Assembly (NCBI GenBank): GCA_003531585.1
Contig: DQFX01000061.1
Span: 1-12,468 of the forward strand
Reading direction: 5' to 3'
DNA length: 12,468 nucleotides
Source of the DNA: Oscillospiraceae bacterium
GTDB lineage: Bacteria > Bacillota > Clostridia > Oscillospirales > Ruminococcaceae
In this document: positions 6,445-12,468 of the stretch, in pieces
Layout: each line of letters opens with the position of its first letter
How positions within the stretch are numbered: the first letter of the stretch is position 1
The notes under the pieces: generated by a model
Database searches by the model: none
What the model was told of the DNA's origin: nothing
The model's input: the letters and a program-made list of their open reading frames with translations, nothing else
Made by a program: the position numbers and the translations under genes

Positions 6445-9400
6445 TTACGCCCTGGGGGTGGAGTAAACTAGGTCAGCCGGGGACCAGCCGCACCACTGAC
6501 CGTCAAGATACGACTTGACAATGAAGCCGTATTTCTTTCCGTTTGTAAGACCCTCTGCGGTGTAGCCGGTATCTTCAGTGTAGCCAAGTTTGGTGTACTT
6601 TCCATCGGCGTAGATGTAAACAACATACATCTCAGCACCATCTACCTCGCCCCATGTGAGGTAAACCTCCTGATTGCCGGCGGCCGCCTTAATATTCAGC
6701 GGCTTATCGAACGCGCCGACAGGCTCAGCGTATACTGCGTCGTCGTTCGACCAGTCGTTCCACCTGCCGTTTACCCACGCCTTTACTATGAATCCGTATT
6801 TTCTGCCGTTGGTAAGGCCCTCTGCAGTGTATCCGGAATACTCGGAGTAGCCGAGTTTTGCGTAGTTGCCGTCAACATAGCTGTAGATAACGTATTCTTC
6901 AGCGCCGTCAACATCGTCCCAGATCAGGTGGACTTCCTTATCGCCTGCCATAGCCTGAACGTTCTGCGGCTTTGCGTTCACCGGAGTTGCAAATATAGCG
7001 TCGGAAGGCTGCCAGCCGCACCAAGTGCCATTTGCGTAGGAGCGCACGATGAATCCGTATTCCTTGCCGTTGGTAAGACCGGTCACGGTGAAGCTCGTGG
7101 TATCGGAATAGCCCTGCTTGGTGTACTTACCATCTGCATAGCTGTAGATAACGTAGTTTGTCGCGCCGGATACCTTATCCCAGGTGAGCGCAACCTGACC
7201 GTTTCCGGGAACTGCCTTTACATTGCGGACGTCCGTGCCGCCGACCGGAGTTGCATAAACCGCGTCGTCATTCGACCAGGCGTTCCAGCCGCCGTTTACC
7301 CATGCCTTTACGATGAATCCGTATTTCTTGCCGTTTGTGAGTCCGGTAGCTGTGAAGCTGTTTACGTCGGAATATCCAAGCTTATGGTAGCCGCCGTCGA
7401 CGTAGCTGTAAACCACGTAGTCCTCCGCGTTCTCCACAGCGTCCCATGTAAGCGTTACCTGACCGTTTCCGGGGACTGCCTGCACATTCTGGGGCTTGGT
7501 GTTCTGAACCGGAGTTGCGTAAACAGCGTCTGCAACGGACCAGTTGTTCCACTTGCCGTTTACCCACGCCTTTACGATGAATCCGTATTTCTTGCCGTTT
7601 ACGAGGTTCTTTGCGGTGAAACTGGTGGAAGTGGTGGTGCCGAGGTTATGATAGCTGCCGTCTACATAGCTGTAAACGATGTAGTTGGTAGCGCCATTCA
7701 CAGCGTTCCAGGTGATTGTTACCTGTTTGTCGCCGGGAACCGCCTTTACGTTCTGCGGCTTGTTTGCTGATGCCTTCGGAGTTGCGTAAACCGCGTCGTC
7801 GTTCGACCAGTCGCTCCACTTTCCGCTGACATACGACCTGACGATGAAGCCGTACTTCTTGCCGTTTATGAGGTCGGAAGCGGTGAAACTGTTCGTGGTG
7901 GAGTAGCCAAGCTTTGTATAGGTGTTGTCTGCATAGCTGTATATAACGTAGTTGGTAGCGCCGTCCACCTTATCCCAGGTGAGCTTTACGGTGTTGTCGC
8001 CGGCGGAAGCTGTTACGTTCTGTGGAACCGTGGTTTTTACCGCCTTTGTGTACGCCTTTATTCTTACGTTAGATTTATATTTTGTGGTGCAGTCAGACCA
8101 AGTGTTGTAGAACTTGTAGAATGAAAGTCCGGTGCTCGGGCTGTATCTGTCAGTGATGACGTAGTGCTTTCCGTTTTTGTCATAGAGGTCTACTGCAACG
8201 GCGAATTTCTCCCCAGCCTTGACGGGAACGCTCACCGGGAGGTCTACCGTGTGATAACCCGCGTACTCCTGTGTGCCGGAAATCACCGCGGATTTGGCAA
8301 GCGTGCCGGTGTCTGGTGTGGAGCCGGTCAGACCGGTGTAGACATTAATGGTGTAGTTCCAGCCCGCTTCTGCGGAGTAGAAGGAGACCGCCGTTATTTC
8401 GTCGTTCTTGTCGGCGGTGAATACATTCGCGCCTCCGCCGATATTGGTATGCGACACCCGGCTGGTTGAGTATATGTATCCGTTCTGGCGAAGGCAGCCG
8501 CCGTCATACTGGTATATACTGCCGTAATTAGTGGTAGGTTCCATCGTGAGAGATGCGAACTCGCCTACTGTGGCGTCATTGTAGGACAAATAGAAGTATC
8601 CGCTTGTGCCCCATGTGCTGCCCCAGCTATTTCTGCACAGCCATGCACCGTCGTTGTTGGGGGTGCCGCCTGTCCTGAAGTTGCTCTTCGAGAAATTATC
8701 GTCCCAGCCGACCACGGTTATGGAGTGATTGGAGGTATATCCATTTGGGCAGTAATACGCGGTGTACTCGCCGGAGTTCTTTGTAAGGTAGTTTGAAGAT
8801 GCGTAGTAGGAGATCTGTACCGCGCCGTCGCGCATGATAGCTTCCTTAATGGAGTTGATGTCTTTCTCGTCATACAGGTTGACATTCTGAAGGTGCGCGT
8901 AGGAATGATAGCGGTAGGATTCGTCAACGCCGGAGTTGAAGTCCGCGTAAGGAACGTTGGATTCCTCCTCAGCGCCTATCCAGGACATCATGGTGAACAT
9001 AATATCGACCATGTTGCCGCCTGCGGAGTAAGCGGTGGGTGCGCCCAGACCTGAGAAATCGCCGTAGAGGGAGTCACCCTGCGGTGCTGTGGCACCTACA
9101 GCAAACCAGGCGAGGTGCTTCTCGGAATAATCAACCGATGAAGCGGACGCATAGCCCTGTTTTATCATGCTTGATTCTGCCATAGCCATGCCGGCATGCG
9201 CCCAGCAGCTTCCCTCGGAACCCTGGTTTCTTACCGCCGGGAGATATCCCCGGTCGACCATGCTGTATTTGGACGGCAGGGTGCCGTGATAGGCGAGCGT
9301 CCCGGTCGGGGTAAGGTTTGGCGTTACCTCGTTGCCGTTCTCGTCGATGTACTTGTAGTGAACATAGCCGTACTCAGAAGCGTCGCCATCAGCTACAAGC

Positions 9401-9522
9401 GTGATAACCTCCGGGGCGTCGTTTTCAGAGCCTGAAACCTCAGCCCGGGCGCCGAGGCTCACAGCCGTTGACAGCATCGCGGCAGCCGAGAAAAGTGAAA
9501 CGAATTTTTGCAGCAGCTTCAC
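6445..9522 (-). CDS. Secreted papain-family (C1) cysteine peptidase with lectin-like and FnIII modules
   Basis: The 1025-aa exported protease probably degrades extracellular or host/diet protein at the cell surface. I chose the GTG at 9522: an AAGGAGG lies 9 nt upstream and the signal peptide (residues 1-27, ending GARA) starts there, whereas the ATG at 9597 would precede the transcription start. The C1 domain (about 82-330) keeps all expected residues: the oxyanion Gln100 in NQGSEGSCWAHA with catalytic Cys106, His266 in NHSITVVGWDD, and Asn298 in CRNSWGSTWG. Residues about 340-495 form a lectin-like beta domain common behind this peptidase type in gut Firmicutes. Six FnIII-like modules fill 499-1025. 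There is no sortase, SLH or dockerin signal; the protein ends right after module 6. A consensus promoter and regulatory repeats lie upstream, divergent from the next operon. Confidence 0.92.
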   Translation of the reverse strand: MKLLQKFVSLFSAAAMLSTAVSLGARAEVSGSENDAPEVITLVADGDASEYGYVHYKYIDENGNEVTPNLTPTGTLAYHGTLPSKYSMVDRGYLPAVRNQGSEGSCWAHAGMAMAESSMIKQGYASASSVDYSEKHLAWFAVGATAPQGDSLYGDFSGLGAPTAYSAGGNMVDIMFTMMSWIGAEEESNVPYADFNSGVDESYRYHSYAHLQNVNLYDEKDINSIKEAIMRDGAVQISYYASSNYLTKNSGEYTAYYCPNGYTSNHSITVVGWDDNFSKSNFRTGGTPNNDGAWLCRNSWGSTWGTSGYFYLSYNDATVGEFASLTMEPTTNYGSIYQYDGGCLRQNGYIYSTSRVSHTNIGGGANVFTADKNDEITAVSFYSAEAGWNYTINVYTGLTGSTPDTGTLAKSAVISGTQEYAGYHTVDLPVSVPVKAGEKFAVAVDLYDKNGKHYVITDRYSPSTGLSFYKFYNTWSDCTTKYKSNVRIKAYTKAVKTTVPQNVTASAGDNTVKLTWDKVDGATNYVIYSYADNTYTKLGYSTTNSFTASDLINGKKYGFIVRSYVSGKWSDWSNDDAVYATPKASANKPQNVKAVPGDKQVTITWNAVNGATNYIVYSYVDGSYHNLGTTTSTSFTAKNLVNGKKYGFIVKAWVNGKWNNWSVADAVYATPVQNTKPQNVQAVPGNGQVTLTWDAVENAEDYVVYSYVDGGYHKLGYSDVNSFTATGLTNGKKYGFIVKAWVNGGWNAWSNDDAVYATPVGGTDVRNVKAVPGNGQVALTWDKVSGATNYVIYSYADGKYTKQGYSDTTSFTVTGLTNGKEYGFIVRSYANGTWCGWQPSDAIFATPVNAKPQNVQAMAGDKEVHLIWDDVDGAEEYVIYSYVDGNYAKLGYSEYSGYTAEGLTNGRKYGFIVKAWVNGRWNDWSNDDAVYAEPVGAFDKPLNIKAAAGNQEVYLTWGEVDGAEMYVVYIYADGKYTKLGYTEDTGYTAEGLTNGKKYGFIVKSYLDGQWCGWSPADLVYSTPRA
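6448..8028 (-). repeat. Six tandem FnIII-like modules (86-89 codons each)
   Basis: Module starts, in gene order, are at 8028, 7761, 7497, 7230, 6972 and 6705 (residues 499, 588, 676, 765, 851, 940). Each begins (K)PQNV or a variant and contains a V-x-LTW strand, Y-V-x-Y-SY-x-D and a near-invariant NGKKYGFIV. There are two sub-types: modules 2, 3 and 5 carry KAWVNGxWNxWS, while 1, 4 and 6 carry (R/K)SY. Modules 4 and 6 also have WCGW. DNA identity is high around YGFIVKAWVNG, so the array is a substrate for recombination and copy-number change. Confidence 0.9.
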
Positions 9523-9564
9523 AATAAGTTTCCTCCTTTTTAAATATAAAAACTTCCAATTTTT

Positions 9565-9593
9565 ATTATAACAAAGCAACCCATAAAAGTCAA
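9565..9593 (-). promoter_or_regulatory. Promoter of the cysteine peptidase gene
   Basis: On the minus strand TTGACT (9593-9588) and TATAAT (9570-9565) are 17 bp apart. Transcription should start near 9558, about 36 nt before the GTG start codon. Confidence 0.88.
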
Positions 9594-9602
9594 GCAATAA
9601 TT

Positions 9603-9632
9603 ACAATTCGGTTATGTCTGTTACCGAATTGT
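9603..9632. promoter_or_regulatory. Perfect 10-bp inverted repeat between divergent promoters
   Basis: ACAATTCGGT (9603-9612) and ACCGAATTGT (9623-9632) are perfect mirror arms with a 10-nt spacer, so the arm centres are 20 bp apart, two helical turns. It lies 9 bp upstream of the peptidase -35 box and 24 bp upstream of the opposite -35 box, a natural place for a regulator serving both operons. Confidence 0.55.
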
Positions 9633-9667
9633 TACCATATTGTCACCGCTCTGTAATTGACTGTCAG
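9619..9667. promoter_or_regulatory. Half-site array at 11-bp pitch (response-regulator-like)
   Basis: TGTTAC at 9619, TGTTAC at 9630, TGTCAC at 9641 and TGTAAT at 9652 are spaced exactly 11 bp apart. A further TGTCAG at 9662 follows, 10 bp on. Direct repeats of this pitch are the known binding pattern of OmpR/PhoB-family regulators, including the Pho box (CTGTCAT) and Bacillus PhoP TTAACA boxes. On the minus strand the units read GTAACA/GTGACA with 5-nt gaps upstream of the peptidase promoter. On the plus strand the last units overlap the -35 box of the membrane-protein operon. The binding protein is not encoded in this window. Confidence 0.4.
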
Positions 9668-9685
9668 AAAAAAATATGCTATAAT
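9657..9685 (+). promoter_or_regulatory. Promoter of the membrane-protein/lipoprotein operon
   Basis: TTGACT (9657-9662) and TATAAT (9680-9685) are separated by 17 bp. A TG at 9677-9678 makes an extended -10. Transcription should start near 9692, giving a leader of about 34 nt before the ATG at 9726. Confidence 0.88.
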
Positions 9686-9725
9686 TAAGCTGCAAACAAA
9701 ATCGGCTGATACAGGAGGCGGCAGC

Positions 9726-10609
9726 ATGAAGAAACTGAGGATAATCTACGCGCTGTTATTCAGCATGGCGCTGTTTTTGGCGATTCCGCTGAACGCCGCA
9801 GCAGATTTCGGGCCCAAACCGAGCGTGAGTATAAGCTTCCGCAATGCAGGCGGTCAGACCTGCTATTCTGCGATTCTTGCACGCGGGAGTTTTCAGCCTT
9901 CGCTCGGGGAACTTGTGACTGAGGACGCCTACAGCACCGAGTGGTTCGGGGAACTCACCCCGCAGGAGCAGGAAGCGGTGCGCGCGTTCGCGGACTACGC
10001 CGGACGATCCGCACCGGACGGCTACGCGCTCTTCAACAGGCTGTGGGACGTCAGCCGGGAGAATGTTGAGATGACCTACCTGCCGCCAGATGACTTCATA
10101 GTGCTGGCGTACTTCCCGGACAGCGGCAGGGTGATCGCAAGCGATATCTGCCGCCCTATGTGTTCAACAGCTATTTCACCGCCGACCTCTCACGCTCCGA
10201 CAGTTTGCTGTACATCAAGCAGTCCTATAATGTCGGAATATGGCTGCTGGAATTCGCGGCGCGGGTGCTCATCACTATTGCGGTGGAGCTTGTCGTGGCT
10301 CTGATCTTCGGCTACTGGGAAAAGAAAACGCTGCTGTTCTTCGCGGCGGTCAACCTCGCTACTCAGGTGCTGCTGAACATGATACTGGCTCTGGTCAATA
10401 TCCGGTACGGCTTCCTGCTATTCCTGTTCGCGTACATGTTCGGGGAATTGATCGTGGTAACGTTCGAGGCTGTTTTCTACAGCGCGTTCATCGGGAAGTA
10501 CAGCCGTCAAAATGGCAAGGTGCGGGCGGTTTTCTACGCCATCTGCGCGAATCTGGCGTCGTTCTTCGCCGGAGTGGTTTTTTCGGTGAATTTCACGGCG
10601 CTGATGTAA
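9726..10609 (+). pseudogene. Signal-peptide membrane protein gene broken by a frameshift
   Basis: GGAGG at 9714-9718 precedes ATG 9726 by 7 nt. The first frame gives a signal peptide (residues 1-26, ending LNAAA) and an extracytoplasmic domain beginning DFGPKPSVSISFRNAGG, which is sensible up to about SGRVIAS (near 10142). It then degenerates into Pro/Ser/Cys-rich sequence and stops at 10304. A second frame takes over with RYLPPYVFNSYFTADLS and continues through about four transmembrane helices (from YNVGIWLLEFAARVLITIAV onward) to 10609. Together they match the layout of a conserved Clostridia membrane protein of unknown function: a DxGPKPS N-terminal domain, PYVFNSY, then a four-helix bundle. 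The change needed equals one missing or two extra bases near 10140-10148. No slippery heptamer is visible. Either a true mutation or a sequence error; the role is unknown. The lipoprotein gene follows 45 bp downstream. Confidence 0.75.
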
Positions 10610-10654
10610 CCTTTATTCCGTGCGGCTGTCATTAAAGGCAAGGAGGGTGATCAT

Positions 10655-11812
10655 ATGAAAAATACGAAACTTATAACATTACTAGTCGCTGCGGCTCTTC
10701 TGACCGGGTGCAGCGGTTCAGCGCAGACCGGCGCTGATTCACCGGCGGAGGACAACGCACATGCGCAGACAACCGCGGAGCAGTCCGGACCGGAGACCTC
10801 GGCAGTTTCCGCTGACGCTGCGGGATCCTCCCCGACTATTGCGGAAATGCTGGGAGTCACGGACTACGAAGCGCCCTGGAACCGCTCGGATTATCCGGAG
10901 CTGGAGCTGTCAGAGGTTCCTGCGAAGGGAGAGGGCAGCGTAAAAATGACCCTCAGCCCCTACGCCCTGGACGACGTATGCGTGTGGCTGCTCGCCGACG
11001 ACGCGTATTCCGACTGCGGGAAAATATACTGCACCCGCATGTACATAGGGCTGACAGTCAGCGGCGTGGAGCAGGATATAACCGAAGCTCCTCAGACCCT
11101 AGCCGCCCCGGACGGCACGTTTGAATTCGACCCTGCGAATCCGCAGGAGCAGGCAGGGTATACCTCCATGCCGCAGACATACTACGGCATAAACGGATTT
11201 TCCGCCGACAGCGCCGCCGGCTGCGAGTACTACACCATCGGCAGGCGCGGCGAGCAGGACGGATTCTATCTCAGCCCGCTGGGTCACACCGATGAGCGCT
11301 GCATGCTCACTCCGGGCGCAGGATTCACGCTCCCGCCGGAGCAGCTCTCCGGGGAGTACACTATCTCGACATGCCCGGCGGTGGTAAGCTGCGACGGCTC
11401 GCTCCCGCAGCAGGAGGCGCTTGACGTACTCACGGAAAAGTACCTTGATTTCCTCACCGGAGAGGATACGAACCGCAGCTTCACCGTGCTGGAGTACCGC
11501 GGCGTAACCTCGGAGATACTCGGGCGCGCCATGGAGGCTCCGGCGGGGGAGGACGGCTGCGCGCTGTCTCCCTGGGACAGCCTCCAGACCTGGGAAATGT
11601 CCTGGGAATCGTGGCTGGTGGACATCAACGCAGAGTTCCGCGGGGAGGGGTACACTGACGACATGGCAATAGGTCAGCTTGATCCGGATGTCTGGTACAG
11701 CCTGCCAAACGGAGGATTTCCGAAGGCGTGCTGGCTTATGTACGGCGACGGGGATAACTGGTATCTCTGGTCGAGGTACGCCTACAGCGAAATACCCCGC
11801 GTCCTGAAGTAA
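10655..11812 (+). CDS. Lipoprotein of unknown function (385 aa)
   Basis: The N-terminus MKNTKLITLLVAAALLTGC is a clear type II signal peptide with lipobox LTGC (modified Cys19). A Ser/Ala/Thr/Glu-rich flexible linker (about 20-62) follows, as expected for a membrane-tethered lipoprotein. The rest (about 63-385) is an acidic, Tyr/Trp/Asp-rich soluble domain of mixed alpha/beta character that I do not recognise, with six scattered Cys residues that could form disulfides outside the cell. A very strong AAGGAGGGTGAT ribosome binding site precedes the ATG by about 7 nt. With only 45 bp to the broken membrane-protein gene and no promoter between, it is probably co-transcribed from 9657-9685 and may work with that protein at the membrane. 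It could bind a substrate or act as a surface sensor. No catalytic motif supports an enzyme call. Confidence 0.85.
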   Translation: MKNTKLITLLVAAALLTGCSGSAQTGADSPAEDNAHAQTTAEQSGPETSAVSADAAGSSPTIAEMLGVTDYEAPWNRSDYPELELSEVPAKGEGSVKMTLSPYALDDVCVWLLADDAYSDCGKIYCTRMYIGLTVSGVEQDITEAPQTLAAPDGTFEFDPANPQEQAGYTSMPQTYYGINGFSADSAAGCEYYTIGRRGEQDGFYLSPLGHTDERCMLTPGAGFTLPPEQLSGEYTISTCPAVVSCDGSLPQQEALDVLTEKYLDFLTGEDTNRSFTVLEYRGVTSEILGRAMEAPAGEDGCALSPWDSLQTWEMSWESWLVDINAEFRGEGYTDDMAIGQLDPDVWYSLPNGGFPKACWLMYGDGDNWYLWSRYAYSEIPRVLK

Positions 11813-11830
11813 ACTGACCCGGAAAATCAC

Positions 11831-11859
11831 TTGACATGCCCCGGCGAATGTGGTATAAT
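11831..11859 (+). promoter_or_regulatory. Consensus promoter of the DUF2726 gene
   Basis: A perfect TTGACA (11831-11836) and a perfect TATAAT (11854-11859) are 17 bp apart, with TG at 11851-11852 as an extended -10. This is the strongest promoter match in the window and begins 19 bp after the lipoprotein stop codon. Confidence 0.92.
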
Positions 11860-11888
11860 TCTATTTTACATCGTTCCGGAGGTACTGC

Positions 11889-12374
11889 ATGAACTGGTCA
11901 GAAATAAATCTGAATAACTGGGTTTTGTGGCTGGGGCTTGGTATAGTCGCCCTTGCCATACTGATATGGATATACATACGGCTGCACGAGAAGCTCCCCT
12001 ACGAGCTGAACGAAACTATACTGACAGAGCGCGAGCGGGCGTTTTACCGCATTCTGAAGCCCATCGCGGACAAGCTGGAGCTTCAGATATGCCCGAAGGT
12101 GCGCGTAGCGGACATCGTGTCGATAAAGAAGGGCACGAAGGACTGGCAGAAGTGGTTCAACAAGATACGCTCGAAGCACGTGGACTTCCTGCTGTGCGAC
12201 TACGACATGAACATCGTGCTGATGATAGAGCTTGACGACCGCAGCCACGAATCCGAGCGCGCAAAGAAGAACGACGCGCTGAAGAACGCGATCTTCGGCG
12301 GCCGCCTTGTGCGTATACGCTCGCTGAAGGACGACGTTGAGGCTGAGATAACCGCCGCGCTGAAAAAACTGTAA
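11889..12374 (+). CDS. Membrane-anchored DUF2726 family protein
   Basis: The 161-aa protein has one N-terminal transmembrane helix (about residues 11-31) and a cytoplasmic domain (about 36-161). The order YELNETILTERERAFYRIL, then ICPKVRVADIV, then KHVDFLLCD and IELDDRSH is the signature of DUF2726 proteins, whose fold is related to PD-(D/E)XK nucleases. Here Asp99 and the ELDD at 114-117 would be the acidic site. Whether this family cuts DNA is not established, and no obvious catalytic Lys follows ELDD directly. CGGAGGT lies about 5 nt before the ATG. Length and N-terminal anchor are usual for Firmicutes members. It has its own strong promoter and seems functionally independent of its neighbours. 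Confidence 0.88.
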   Translation: MNWSEINLNNWVLWLGLGIVALAILIWIYIRLHEKLPYELNETILTERERAFYRILKPIADKLELQICPKVRVADIVSIKKGTKDWQKWFNKIRSKHVDFLLCDYDMNIVLMIELDDRSHESERAKKNDALKNAIFGGRLVRIRSLKDDVEAEITAALKKL

Positions 12375-12379
12375 AAAAC

Positions 12380-12406
12380 GACCCGGCACCGAGATGGCGC
12401 CGGGTC
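12380..12406 (-). terminator. Gene-end hairpin, terminator-like on the minus strand
   Basis: GACCCGGC (12380-12387) pairs with GCCGGGTC (12399-12406), with an inner CC/GG extension. On the minus strand GTTTTTTACAG follows, so it would stop transcription arriving from the right. On the plus strand no T-run follows, though the hairpin sits 5 nt past the DUF2726 stop codon and may mark its 3' end. Confidence 0.7.
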
Positions 12407-12421
12407 AGCTTGTCGAAAAAG
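12405..12421. repeat. TCAG-NN-TGTCGAAAAAG motif, copy 2
   Basis: This is the second copy of the 17-base motif at 6380-6396, differing only at the two central bases. It lies between two hairpins. Read on the minus strand it again provides a TTTTT run downstream of a GC-rich stem. Confidence 0.4.
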
Positions 12422-12429
12422 TCAATTTT

Positions 12430-12444
12430 GCCTGCGAAGCAGGC
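12430..12444. other. Short GC-rich hairpin at the window edge
   Basis: GCCTGC (12430-12435) and GCAGGC (12439-12444) form a 6-bp stem with a 3-nt loop. On the minus strand the TTTTT run of the repeat motif follows after about 8 nt. It may be part of a tandem terminator for a convergent gene beyond the window, or of a dispersed repeat unit that continues past the end. Confidence 0.4.
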
Positions 12445-12468
12445 GTTTGTAATCCGTTTTTTGCCTCA

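Noticed and set aside
6928..7770. A long plus-strand ORF (about 280 codons) opposite the FnIII array
   Set aside because: It mirrors the repeated modules of the minus-strand peptidase, shows the same 86-89 residue periodicity, and has no promoter or ribosome binding site. It is open only because of the codon bias of the real gene.
9523..9597. A 25-residue N-terminal extension of the cysteine peptidase from ATG 9597
   Set aside because: The promoter -10 lies inside it (9565-9570), so the extension would not be transcribed. The GTG at 9522 has an ideal ribosome binding site and starts the signal peptide.
10130..10160. Programmed -1 ribosomal frameshifting in the membrane-protein gene
   Set aside because: The change of frame is in the right direction, but there is no X XXY YYZ slippery heptamer, no upstream Shine-Dalgarno-like stimulator and no clear downstream stem. 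A mutation or sequence error is simpler.
11099..11830. Minus-strand ORF of about 243 codons opposite the lipoprotein
   Set aside because: Arg/Ala/Val-rich composition typical of an antisense shadow in GC-rich DNA. The plus-strand lipoprotein has a clear lipobox and ribosome binding site.
11898..12389. Minus-strand ORF of about 163 codons opposite the DUF2726 gene
   Set aside because: The plus strand encodes a recognisable DUF2726 protein with a consensus promoter. The antisense product has no family-like sequence and begins inside a hairpin.

Overview
The window looks like a chromosomal segment of a low-to-moderate GC Gram-positive gut or rumen Clostridia, most likely a Ruminococcus-like member of the Oscillospiraceae. 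This is inferred from four things: a papain-family peptidase with a lectin-like domain and tandem type III fibronectin (FnIII) modules, an ECF sigma/DUF4367-type membrane regulator pair, consensus SigA promoters with 17-bp spacers, and strong AGGAGG ribosome binding sites. No rRNA, tRNA or CRISPR array is visible. Base composition rises from left to right: 1-1300 is very AT-rich, 1300-6400 is intermediate, and 6450-12468 is clearly GC-richer and reads as core chromosome.

Left part (1-1320) is a decayed mobile-element border. It has a long gene-free AT-rich stretch with one GC-richer, potentially structured patch (59-178). A minus-strand remnant of the C-terminus of a large serine recombinase follows (760-1101), with its own perfect terminator, abutting a scrap that resembles a transposase OrfA coiled coil. 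An imperfect inverted repeat at 613-679 lies just beyond the recombinase terminator.

Middle part (1276-6228) runs on the plus strand. A consensus promoter overlapped by a palindrome drives an ECF sigma factor that is translationally coupled (ATGA) to a single-pass membrane partner, the likely anti-sigma factor. In the usual third position is a small secreted-protein gene that has lost its start codon and probably its C-terminus. A 68-aa minus-strand ORF of unknown nature separates this from a 451-aa cytoplasmic two-part protein with its own promoter and palindrome. A 563-aa secreted protein with a beta-ladder N-terminal region follows.

Right part (6380-12468) holds a 1025-aa secreted C1 cysteine peptidase on the minus strand. 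It diverges from a plus-strand pair: a signal-peptide/multispanning membrane protein broken by a frameshift, and a lipoprotein. The divergent intergenic region (9523-9725) holds two consensus promoters, a perfect 10-bp inverted repeat and a run of TGTnAn half-sites at 11-bp pitch, which suggests shared control by a response regulator. A membrane-anchored DUF2726 (PD-(D/E)XK-like) protein with a consensus promoter closes the window, followed by hairpins that mostly serve minus-strand transcription arriving from the right.

No complete, clearly new multi-gene system is visible. The most interesting signals are the divergent regulatory array, the candidate structured RNA at 59-178, the frameshifted membrane gene and the decayed third gene of the sigma operon.
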